Origin: Pseudomonadota bacterium
GTDB lineage: Bacteria; Pseudomonadota; Gammaproteobacteria; Burkholderiales; Burkholderiaceae_B
DNA: 5,431 nucleotides
NCBI GenBank assembly: GCA_023432075.1
Contig: JAEYVD010000818.1
Span: 1-5,431, forward strand
Direction: 5' to 3'
This document shows positions 1 to 5,431 of this stretch, one piece after another. The position numbers were made by a program, and so were the translations under genes. Under the pieces are notes generated by a model. That model made no database searches, was not told the DNA's origin, and saw nothing but the letters and a program-made list of their open reading frames with translations. Each line of letters starts with the position of its first letter. Position 1 is the stretch's first letter.

Positions 1-934
1 CGAAGACGCAAAGCGCGCGGACCCACGCCGCCGACTGCGCGCGCTCGATCAGCACCAGCAGGCACAGTCCCAGGCCCAGCGTCAGCAGCAGGAACATCAG
101 CGACGGCGGGTACTTGGTGATGTTCAGAAAGCTCATGGCGGTATGCAGCGCGTCGTCCTGTATCGACCATTTCTGCGACTGCCCATACCCGTTGATCGCC
201 CGCAGGACCACGAAACCCGCCACGGCCGCCAGCCCCGCCGCCCACAAACGGCGCCGACGCACGGCCGCATCGGCTCCCGGCTGGAACCACGGTCCCGCGG
301 CATAACCCAGCGCAATCACGCCGATCCACGGCAGCAACGGGTACGACGTGCGCAGGCGCAGCGTGTCGCTTACCTCGATCCAGCCGCGATCATGCAGCAC
401 CGCCCACGGCACGTGCATGACGTGACCCGCCGCGAAGTGCACGGCATCCAGCGCGTTGTGGCCGGCAACCAGCACCACGCCGGCAGCCACCAGGGCCCAA
501 CGCGGCAGCCACAGCAAGGCGGCCAGCGACAGCATGGACAGGCCGATCACCCAGATCACCTGCAGGTACACGACGGACGGCGGAAACTGAAACGTCCACG
601 CAAAGTTCACGGCGATGACTTCGAGCGCAATGAGAAACGCGCCCCGCTTGGCCAGAAACGCCGCGGTGGCGCCCCGGTTGCCGGCCTTGGCGCCATACAG
701 CCAGGCCGAAAGACCGGTCAGGAATACGAACACGGGTGCGCACAGATGCGCGAGCAGACGCGAGAAAAACAGGTCCGGCGGCGTGGCGGACACATCCATC
801 GGGTCGCCGACCTGGTGGTGCAGGAAAAAGGTTTCGCGCACGTGGTCGAGCAGCATGATGACGATGACCAGACCGCGCAGCGCGTCGATGGAACGCAGCC
901 GGGCAGCCGCGGGTTGGGAAATGAGAGAAGTCAT
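1..934 (-). CDS. DUF1624/COG3503 heparan-alpha-glucosaminide N-acetyltransferase-like membrane protein (C-terminus cut by window edge)
   Basis: I translated this frame by hand from the minus strand. It is open from the ATG at 934-932 to the window edge, giving 311 residues with no stop. Family hallmarks seen: an N-terminal RLRSIDALRG (12-21) followed at once by a hydrophobic helix and LLDHVRE (28-34); FSRLLAHLCAPVFVFLTG (57-74); SYPLLPWIGVIALGYAAG (197-214); and FLNITKYPPSLMFLLLTLG (269-287). Several hydrophobic segments (about 22-32, 65-80, 100-115, 122-142, 146-158, 200-216, 231-247, 277-296) imply a polytopic inner-membrane protein. Relatives are about 370-400 residues, so the last membrane segments are probably missing. 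The family is distantly related to lysosomal HGSNAT, which moves acetyl groups across a membrane; the bacterial substrate is unknown, and acyl transfer to an envelope glycan is inference. The start is set by the motif beginning at residue 12 and by an in-frame TAA upstream at 998-1000; no Shine-Dalgarno is visible. It is divergent from the TonB receptor gene and has a Zur-like operator in its promoter. Confidence 0.88.
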   Translation of the reverse strand, partial: MTSLISQPAAARLRSIDALRGLVIVIMLLDHVRETFFLHHQVGDPMDVSATPPDLFFSRLLAHLCAPVFVFLTGLSAWLYGAKAGNRGATAAFLAKRGAFLIALEVIAVNFAWTFQFPPSVVYLQVIWVIGLSMLSLAALLWLPRWALVAAGVVLVAGHNALDAVHFAAGHVMHVPWAVLHDRGWIEVSDTLRLRTSYPLLPWIGVIALGYAAGPWFQPGADAAVRRRRLWAAGLAAVAGFVVLRAINGYGQSQKWSIQDDALHTAMSFLNITKYPPSLMFLLLTLGLGLCLLVLIERAQSAAWVRALCVF

Positions 935-979
935 GGGGAATGCGGGCAGGCGGCAAGATGTGCCGGGCGAAAAAGGCAG

Positions 980-1005
980 AATAGTAATGTAATAACATTA
1001 CTATT
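980..1005. promoter_or_regulatory. Perfect palindromic operator, candidate Zur box
   Basis: AATAGTAATGT (980-990), AATA spacer (991-994), ACATTACTATT (995-1005): the two 11-bp arms are perfect inverted repeats. The inner 18 bases (984-1001), GTAATGTAATAACATTAC, equal letter for letter the Zur signal I recall from comparative genomics for the Agrobacterium group of alphaproteobacteria. Zur is a Fur-family repressor that binds DNA when zinc-loaded. The site covers the predicted -10 and spacer of the DUF1624 promoter and lies about 155 bp upstream of the receptor ATG. The AT-rich palindrome stands out sharply from the GC-rich surroundings. What is seen is the palindrome; its assignment to Zur is inference from the motif match. 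A TetR- or MarR-type operator is the main alternative. Confidence 0.72.
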
Positions 1006-1009
1006 CCAA
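981..1009 (-). promoter_or_regulatory. Predicted sigma-70 promoter of the DUF1624 gene
   Basis: Read on the minus strand, TTGGAA (1009-1004, 4 of 6 matches to TTGACA) is followed after exactly 17 nt by TACTAT (986-981, 4 of 6 matches to TATAAT). Transcription would start near 974, giving a leader of about 40 nt before the ATG at 934. The whole spacer and the -10 lie inside the palindrome at 980-1005, as expected for a repressor-controlled promoter. The call rests on hexamer matches and position only. Confidence 0.5.
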
Positions 1010-1090
1010 GACTTATTGTCCCTTTTTTCATCGCCTGCCCGTCAGGCCCCGTCGCGCCATTGCAGCTGCGCCCGCCTCGCTCCCCGGCGT

Positions 1091-1107
1091 CTTAACAGGA
1101 TCTTGAG
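1091..1107 (+). promoter_or_regulatory. Candidate OmpR-family response-regulator binding site (tandem repeat)
   Basis: CTTAAC (1091-1096), AGGAT (1097-1101), CTTGAG (1102-1107) form a direct repeat with 11-bp spacing, one helical turn. The PmrA and QseB subgroup of OmpR-family regulators is known to use CTTAA-type half-sites with this spacing. The repeat occupies the place of the -35 element for the -10-like TAGAAT at 1119-1124, where no good -35 is seen, which fits an activator site. An OmpR-family regulator is encoded at 4799-5431, so it is a plausible ligand. One base of the second half-site departs from the ideal, and such short repeats can arise by chance. Confidence 0.35.
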
Positions 1108-1118
1108 ACACGCCTCCC

Positions 1119-1124
1119 TAGAAT
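1119..1124 (+). promoter_or_regulatory. Possible -10 element of the TonB receptor promoter
   Basis: TAGAAT matches TATAAT at 5 of 6 positions and lies 35 bp before the receptor ATG, so transcription would begin near 1131. At the expected -35 position (about 1096-1101) there is no TTGACA-like hexamer; TTGAGA at 1103-1108 is too close. A weak -35 suggests dependence on an activator. The Fur-box candidate at 1126-1144 would cover the start site. Confidence 0.4.
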
Positions 1125-1125
1125 C

Positions 1126-1144
1126 CGGAACGATTCTCATTGAT
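1126..1144. promoter_or_regulatory. Candidate Fur box upstream of the TonB receptor gene
   Basis: The core AACGATTCTCATT (1129-1141) reads AATGAGAATCGTT on the other strand and matches 11 of 13 bases of the central Fur consensus AATGATAATCATT; the outer three bases at each end match poorly. GATTCTCATT is a half-site typical of iron-regulated promoters in proteobacteria. It ends 15 bp before the receptor ATG and would overlap the predicted transcription start, a normal place for iron-dependent repression. The receptor's siderophore-receptor family makes Fur control expected. Confidence 0.68.
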
Positions 1145-1159
1145 GCACTCAAGATCGCG

Positions 1160-3490
1160 ATGGCGCAACCACAAAAAACACACACGCAGGGCGTATTGGC
1201 CCTGAAAACCTTGGGCATGGCGCTTGGCGCCGCCGCCTCCACCCAGGCCCATGGCCAGACGCCGCCCGCAGACGGCGCTGTCCTCTTGGCGCCTGTCACC
1301 GTGCAGGCCGACGCCCCGCCCTTCAAGGCCGACCGCGTCCAGTCCGGAAAATTCACCGAGCCGCTGCTCGATACGCCACAAAGCATCTCGGTTGTCCCGC
1401 GCGCGGTGCTGGAGGAACAGCAGGCCAAGAGCCTGCAGGACGTGCTGCGCAACGTGCCGGGCATCACATTCAGTTCGGGCGAAGGCAATCTGGGCTGGGG
1501 CGACATGTTCACGATCCGCGGGTTTTCGGCGGAGCAGAGCATCACGGTGGACGGCATCCGCGACGCGGGCCTGTCCAGCCGCACCGACATCTTCAACCTG
1601 GAGCAGGCCGAGGTCTTCAAGGGAACGGGGTCGATCGAATCGGGCATCTCGGCCGTGGGCGGCAGCGTCAACCTGGCCAGCAAGGAGGCGCGGTTGGGCT
1701 CGTTCTACGCGGTATCCGGCGGATTGGGCACGGATCGCTACCGCCGCATCACCGCGGACCTGAATCAGGAACTGACCGACAGCGCCGCGCTGCGCGTCAA
1801 TCTCATGCGCCATCACAACGGCGTGGCAGAACGCGACGTGACGGAATTCGACCGGTCCGGCGTGGCGGCGTCGCTGGCGATGGGCCTGGGCGCGCCTACC
1901 CGCGTCACGCTGAACTACCTGCATCAGGAAGACGACAACATCCCCGACGGCGGCGTGCCGATCCAGCGCGGAACGGGCGGCAAGCGCATGCCGAATGTGG
2001 CGCGCAACGCCTGGTACGGCGATCCTGGCCTGTACACCGAGCAGACGCGCACGGACCAGGCGACGATGAAGGTCGAACACGACTTCACCCGGGCGGCGCG
2101 CCTGACCAACATCAGCCGCTGGCAGCAGACCGACCGGATCGGCGTGCTGGCCCCGGCGCGCTTCAATTCCACGTCGCGCACGTCCTACGGTTACGTGGGC
2201 GCGGGATCCCTGGTCCAAAGCGCCGACGGAATCGCCTCTTACAGCGGCGTGCAGGCGCTGCGCAACCCCTCGCCTTATGCGCAACTGCGGGGCAATGACT
2301 TCGGCACCTCCAAGCGCTACACCATCCTGGCCAACCAGACCAACATGAATCTGGACTTCCATACCGGCGGCATCAAGCATGCCGTGGTGACGGGCGTGGA
2401 GTTCTACAAGGAGACGTACGGCGACCACGCGCGCACGATCCGCGCGCCGTCGATCAATCCAGTGATCGACCTGCGCGACACTGGCGGCGCCTATATGGGC
2501 GGCGTGGATACGCGAAAGGGCGATTCGGGCGGCCGGGCCGAAGTCTTCAACGCCGGCCTGTACGCCGCGGACACCGTGACGCTCGATCCGCAATGGATGT
2601 TGCAAGGCGCGCTGCGCTATGACCGCTACCGCGTCACGCAGACGGCGGGAGCGGCCACGCAGCGCGTGACGGACGGCGCCTTCAGCGGGCGCATCGGGCT
2701 GACCTACAAGCCCGTCGAAAACGGCAGCGTCTATGTCTCGTACAGCCAGGCGGCGCAGCCTTCTGCAATGGGGGCATCCACCAACAACAACATCTATGGC
2801 GCAACCGGCGCCGACACCTACAAGCCCGCCGTGGCCCGCACCTGGGAACTGGGCACGAAGTGGGACGTGGCGGGCGGCGACCTGTCCTTGACGGGCGCCC
2901 TATTCCGGACGGAACTGACTGACTCGTGGGAGTATGGCGACGATGCCACCGACGTGGTGCGCGCCCTGCCCGCCAAGCGCGTGGACGGCATCGAGCTGGG
3001 CCTGTCGGGCAACATCACGCCGCGCTGGTCGGCCTTTGCCGGAGTCAGCGCCATGAAAAGCCGCATCACCAAGGGCGCGAACCAGGGCGAAGAAGCCAAG
3101 AACGTACCGGACCTGACGTTCAACCTGTGGACCACGTATGCGGCCACGGAAGACCTGTCGCTGAGCTATGGCGCGCAATACGTGGGCAAGCGGCGCTACA
3201 CGGACAACAAGTACGTGGGCGGCAAGAACAACAACAGTTCTACGGTGTCCGGCCCTTACGGCACGCATCCCGTATGGATCCGCGACGACGAGAAGGCGCC
3301 GTCCTACTGGCTGCATTCCGTGGCGGCGCGCTACCGGCTGAACAAGAACGTGACCCTGGGCGTGAACGTGGACAACCTGTTCAACACGTTCTACTACAGC
3401 CGCATTGGCGCGTCGCTGGACGGCTTTCAGCTCTATGGCGTGCCGGGCGCGGGACGCACGGCGCTTTTCACGGTAGACGTCGTGTTCTAG
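1160..3490 (+). CDS. TonB-dependent siderophore receptor, outer membrane (catecholate-type likely)
   Basis: A complete 776-residue outer-membrane receptor that imports a ferric siderophore using energy from TonB-ExbB-ExbD. Residues 1-32 form a signal peptide: Lys6 and Lys16, then a hydrophobic stretch to about 26, with cleavage probably near Ala30-Gly32. LAPVTVQA (43-50) is the likely TonB box. The plug runs from about 70 to 175, with DTPQSISVVP (71-80), LQDVLRNVPGI (92-102), IRGF (119-122), VDGIRD (130-135), VEQ-like LEQAEVFKGTGS (147-158) and GGSVNLASKEA (167-177). The rest has alternating beta-barrel character and ends in Phe (TVDVVF), the usual BAM signal. The plug resembles the Fiu/TIGR01783 siderophore receptors, but the exact ligand cannot be read from sequence. 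The frame is open far upstream, but the ATG at 1160 directly precedes the signal peptide; no strong Shine-Dalgarno is present. The Fur-box candidate upstream supports iron control. The stop overlaps that of the convergent kinase gene. Confidence 0.95.
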   Translation: MAQPQKTHTQGVLALKTLGMALGAAASTQAHGQTPPADGAVLLAPVTVQADAPPFKADRVQSGKFTEPLLDTPQSISVVPRAVLEEQQAKSLQDVLRNVPGITFSSGEGNLGWGDMFTIRGFSAEQSITVDGIRDAGLSSRTDIFNLEQAEVFKGTGSIESGISAVGGSVNLASKEARLGSFYAVSGGLGTDRYRRITADLNQELTDSAALRVNLMRHHNGVAERDVTEFDRSGVAASLAMGLGAPTRVTLNYLHQEDDNIPDGGVPIQRGTGGKRMPNVARNAWYGDPGLYTEQTRTDQATMKVEHDFTRAARLTNISRWQQTDRIGVLAPARFNSTSRTSYGYVGAGSLVQSADGIASYSGVQALRNPSPYAQLRGNDFGTSKRYTILANQTNMNLDFHTGGIKHAVVTGVEFYKETYGDHARTIRAPSINPVIDLRDTGGAYMGGVDTRKGDSGGRAEVFNAGLYAADTVTLDPQWMLQGALRYDRYRVTQTAGAATQRVTDGAFSGRIGLTYKPVENGSVYVSYSQAAQPSAMGASTNNNIYGATGADTYKPAVARTWELGTKWDVAGGDLSLTGALFRTELTDSWEYGDDATDVVRALPAKRVDGIELGLSGNITPRWSAFAGVSAMKSRITKGANQGEEAKNVPDLTFNLWTTYAATEDLSLSYGAQYVGKRRYTDNKYVGGKNNNSSTVSGPYGTHPVWIRDDEKAPSYWLHSVAARYRLNKNVTLGVNVDNLFNTFYYSRIGASLDGFQLYGVPGAGRTALFTVDVVF

Positions 3491-4806
3491 GACGCGGGCG
3501 CCAGCGTTGGCGCGGGGGTGGGCGCAGACCCAGCCAGGTCCACGCGGAACTGGCTCCCCTGTCCGGGCCGCGACTGCAGCGACACGCGCCAGCCCTGGTG
3601 CTCGCAAATGCGCTGGACGAGCGACAAGCCCAGCCCCAGGTTGCCATCGTCAGGCTGTTCGCCGCGCACGAAGGCATTGAAGATGGACGCCTGGCGCTCC
3701 ACGGCAATGCCGGGGCCGTCGTCCTTGACCTGCACGAAATCCGGCCCTGCCGTGATGACGATGCCAGCCTTTGGGCCGGCATACTGCAGCGAATTACGGA
3801 TCAGGTTCGACAGCACGGCGCGCAAGAGCGGCGCCGGAAACAGCAAGGCGGGCTCGCCCCCGTCGGCGGACTCCAACGTCAACTGCATGCCGCGCCGCTG
3901 CGCCACGGGCGACCAAGCGGCCAACTGGCCGCGCGCGGTGTCCGCGGCGCTTTCGCGCGGAAACAGGCCGGCGGCATCGCCCCCGCGCGCCAGCATCAAA
4001 TAGGTATCCAGCCGTTCGCCCATGTCGGCGGCGGCCGCTTCGATGCGGGCCAGCCGCGCCAGACCGGCCGCGTCCAGACGCTGTTCTTCGCGCAGCAGTT
4101 CGCAGGAACTGGAGATCACCATCAGCGGTGTGCGCAATTCGTGCCCGACATCGGCCGTAAAAAGCTGCTCGCGCCGCAGCGCCTGCTCAAGCTGGTTGTA
4201 GGTCGAGTCGAACGCAGCCGCGAGCTGGCCAATTTCGTCCGGCGGATAGTCTTCAGCCAGCCGCGTCTGCGGCGGCTGCGCGCCGCGCGTGTTGACCTGC
4301 GCGGCCAGCCGTGCGAGCGGGCGCAGCAGACGGCGGGTGGCCAGGATGCCCAGCGCGAAGGCCAGCGCCAGACTGGCCGCCAGTCCGGTCACCGCGGTCA
4401 GGTGCGAAGCCGACTGGTTCTGTTCGTACTCCGTGTAATCGCGCAGCAGCATGTAGCGCTGGCCCTTCAGGTCGTCGACCATCACGTGCCATATGCGCCC
4501 GTTGCGCTCGATCTTGTGAAAGCCTGGCGCCAGCGGCCGCAGCCAGTCGGGAAACGCCGCGCCGCCCGGATCGCCATGAAAGAACCGGTTCGGCCGTCCC
4601 GGGTCGATGCCTGCCAGAAAATCGCCCCGCACCCGTTCCACCGCCATGCCCATGTCGATGCGTTGCAGGTGGGCTTCCAGCTTGCCCACGCTCCAGACCG
4701 ACAGCCAGGTCAGAAGCCCCGCCACCAGCAGCGCAAGCCCAAGGTAAGTCAGCACGAGGTGGCGTGCCAGTCCGCGGCGCGCCGGGCGTCTGCCGCGATT
4801 AGCCAT
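3487..4806 (-). CDS. Membrane sensor histidine kinase of a two-component system
   Basis: A complete 439-residue kinase. Two membrane helices (about 17-40 and 135-157) flank a periplasmic sensor region of about 95 residues (41-134) that matches no domain I can name. A short HAMP-like linker follows (158-210, with RRLLRPLARL and PPDEIGQLAAAF). The HisKA domain has FTADVGHELRTPL, with phospho-acceptor His222. The ATPase domain has the N box NLIRNS (Asn334, Asn338), the G1 box DDGPGI (362-367), an F box around Phe376-Phe379, and the G2 box LGLGLS (390-395), so it looks active. The tail 427-439 is rich in Pro, Ala and Thr and lies beyond the catalytic fold. The ATG at 4806 overlaps the regulator stop by 8 nt (ATGGCTAA), implying translational coupling; an ATG further upstream would overlap more. 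The signal is unknown. The neighbouring receptor suggests iron or siderophore, as in the PfeRS or VgrRS (ColRS-like) systems, but this is inference. Confidence 0.93.
   Translation of the reverse strand: MANRGRRPARRGLARHLVLTYLGLALLVAGLLTWLSVWSVGKLEAHLQRIDMGMAVERVRGDFLAGIDPGRPNRFFHGDPGGAAFPDWLRPLAPGFHKIERNGRIWHVMVDDLKGQRYMLLRDYTEYEQNQSASHLTAVTGLAASLALAFALGILATRRLLRPLARLAAQVNTRGAQPPQTRLAEDYPPDEIGQLAAAFDSTYNQLEQALRREQLFTADVGHELRTPLMVISSSCELLREEQRLDAAGLARLARIEAAAADMGERLDTYLMLARGGDAAGLFPRESAADTARGQLAAWSPVAQRRGMQLTLESADGGEPALLFPAPLLRAVLSNLIRNSLQYAGPKAGIVITAGPDFVQVKDDGPGIAVERQASIFNAFVRGEQPDDGNLGLGLSLVQRICEHQGWRVSLQSRPGQGSQFRVDLAGSAPTPAPTLAPAS
3498..3513. terminator. Short GC hairpin just after the receptor stop (weak terminator candidate)
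   Basis: GCGCCA (3498-3503), GCGT loop (3504-3507), TGGCGC (3508-3513) make a perfect 6-bp stem, beginning 8 nt after the receptor stop and lying inside the last codons of the kinase gene. No run of T follows on either strand, so it is not a classical intrinsic terminator. It could slow polymerase or protect the 3' end, or be a chance product of high GC. Confidence 0.2.
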
Positions 4807-5431
4807 CGTTGGCGGCCCGCAGCTGGTAACCGATGCCATGCACCGTGTGCAGCAGCGGCGTGTCATAGGGTTTGTCGACCACGTGGCGAATCTGATGAAT
4901 GTGGGTGCGCAGGCTGTCGCTGTCGGGCGGGGAGTCGCGCCACAGCGCCTCTTCGAGCCGGGTGCGATGGACCACCGCCGGACTGGCGCGCATCAGCAAG
5001 GTCAGCAATTGCAGCGGCGACGGCGGCAGGCGCAGCGGCTGACCTGCCCGCGCCAGCGCCAGGGTGCCCGTGTCCAGTGTCAGGTCGCCCACGCGCAGGA
5101 CTCGGGCCGCGCCCGCCCCGCTGGCGCGATGCAGCAGCGCCTTGATCCGGGCGGCCAGTTCGGCCAGCGCAAAAGGCTTGACCAGATAATCGTCGGCGCC
5201 CGCGTCGAATCCCGTCAGCCGGTTATCAAGCGTGTCGCGCGCGGTGACCATGATGACGGGCGTGTTGCACGCCGCCTCGGTGCGCAGCCGGCGGCAAAGC
5301 TCGTAACCGTCCAGCCGCGGCAGCATCAGGTCCAGCACGATCAGGTCGAATTCGCCGGTGGCCGCCATCGCATAGCCGCGCTGGCCGTCCTCGGCGCAAT
5401 CCACGATGTAGCCGCGGCGCGTCAGGTGATG
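4799..5431 (-). CDS. OmpR-family response regulator (N-terminus cut by window edge)
   Basis: The visible 210 residues run from inside the receiver domain to the TAA at 4801-4799. The frame stays open to the window edge and begins HHLTRRGYIVDCAEDG, normally found about 15-18 residues into such proteins, so the true start lies outside; the GTG at 5404-5402 is an internal Val codon, not the start. Receiver landmarks (numbered from the first visible residue): phospho-acceptor Asp34 in VLDLMLP, Thr63 in VTARD, and Lys85 in VKPF. A winged-helix Trans_reg_C domain follows (about 116-206), with LPPSPLQLLTLLMR, the recognition-helix region SLRTHIHQIRHVV, and LLHTVHGIGYQL at the end. It is the DNA-binding partner of the kinase encoded next, with which it overlaps by 8 nt. 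Its likely targets are its own operon and perhaps the receptor promoter, where a CTTAAC-N5-CTTGAG repeat sits. The subfamily looks PmrA/QseB/ColR-like, but I cannot assign a symbol. Confidence 0.93.
   Translation of the reverse strand, partial: HHLTRRGYIVDCAEDGQRGYAMAATGEFDLIVLDLMLPRLDGYELCRRLRTEAACNTPVIMVTARDTLDNRLTGFDAGADDYLVKPFALAELAARIKALLHRASGAGAARVLRVGDLTLDTGTLALARAGQPLRLPPSPLQLLTLLMRASPAVVHRTRLEEALWRDSPPDSDSLRTHIHQIRHVVDKPYDTPLLHTVHGIGYQLRAANDG

Noticed and set aside
980..1028. Palindrome plus the T-run at 1023-1028 as an intrinsic terminator
   Set aside because: The stem is AT-rich, the T-run begins 17 nt after it, and both flanking genes point away from this spot, so there is nothing here to terminate.
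390..1031. 213-codon minus-strand open frame covering the DUF1624 promoter and N-terminal region
   Set aside because: It is in a different frame from the DUF1624 protein, lacks its motifs, and would translate through the palindrome; shadow frame.
1033..1047. GCCTG-N5-CAGGC inverted repeat as an operator
   Set aside because: Only 5-bp GC-rich arms, not located at a predicted promoter element; expected by chance in this composition.
143..1159. Upstream in-frame extension of the receptor reading frame (339 extra codons)
   Set aside because: It runs antisense to the well-supported DUF1624 gene and across the regulatory region, its translation is Arg/His/Gln-rich with no domain, and the signal peptide starts only at 1160. 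It is a high-GC open-frame artefact.
1118..2605. 495-codon minus-strand open frame within the receptor gene
   Set aside because: Composition (Arg, Ala, His, Val rich) is typical of a shadow frame in GC-rich DNA; no motif, and the sense strand encodes an unmistakable TonB receptor.
2926..5145. 739-codon plus-strand open frame opposite the kinase and regulator
   Set aside because: No recognisable domain, Arg/Gln/Ala-rich, and it overlaps three well-supported genes on its path. Treated as an antisense shadow.
5402..5404. GTG as the start codon of the response regulator
   Set aside because: The frame continues upstream with HHLTRRGYI, a normal receiver-domain sequence, so this GTG is an internal valine and the real start is outside the window.

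Overview
The window (5,431 bp, high GC, strong G/C third-position bias) looks like the chromosome of a betaproteobacterium of the order Burkholderiales. The style of the proteins suggests an Alcaligenaceae member such as Achromobacter or Bordetella. That placement is inferred from base composition and protein feel, not from any search.

Layout: (1) 1-934, minus strand, a multi-pass inner-membrane protein of the DUF1624/COG3503 (heparan-alpha-glucosaminide N-acetyltransferase-like) family, cut at its C-terminus by the window edge. (2) 935-1159, a 225-bp divergent intergenic region that is unusually dense in regulatory signals. (3) 1160-3490, plus strand, a complete 776-residue TonB-dependent siderophore receptor. 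(4) 3487-4806, minus strand, a 439-residue membrane sensor histidine kinase whose stop codon overlaps that of the receptor (convergent genes sharing CTAG). (5) 4799-5431, minus strand, an OmpR-family response regulator, cut at its N-terminus by the window edge. It overlaps the kinase start by 8 bp, so the order of transcription is regulator then kinase.

The most interesting part is the intergenic region. It holds a perfect 11-4-11 palindrome (980-1005) whose central 18 bases match, letter for letter, the Zur (zinc uptake repressor) signal I recall being published for the Agrobacterium group. It lies over the spacer and -10 element of a predicted promoter for the DUF1624 gene. Close to the receptor there is a good Fur-box core (AACGATTCTCATT, 1129-1141) just after a -10-like TAGAAT. 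Upstream of that -10 is a tandem repeat CTTAAC-N5-CTTGAG (1091-1107), laid out like sites used by PmrA/QseB-type OmpR-family regulators.

Working model (inference): the receptor imports a ferric siderophore, most likely catecholate-like. Fur represses it when iron is plentiful, and the neighbouring two-component system may activate it. The membrane acyltransferase-like gene is turned on when zinc is scarce. The locus would therefore be a two-metal divergent control node. No RNA genes, mobile elements, CRISPR arrays or long repeats were found.
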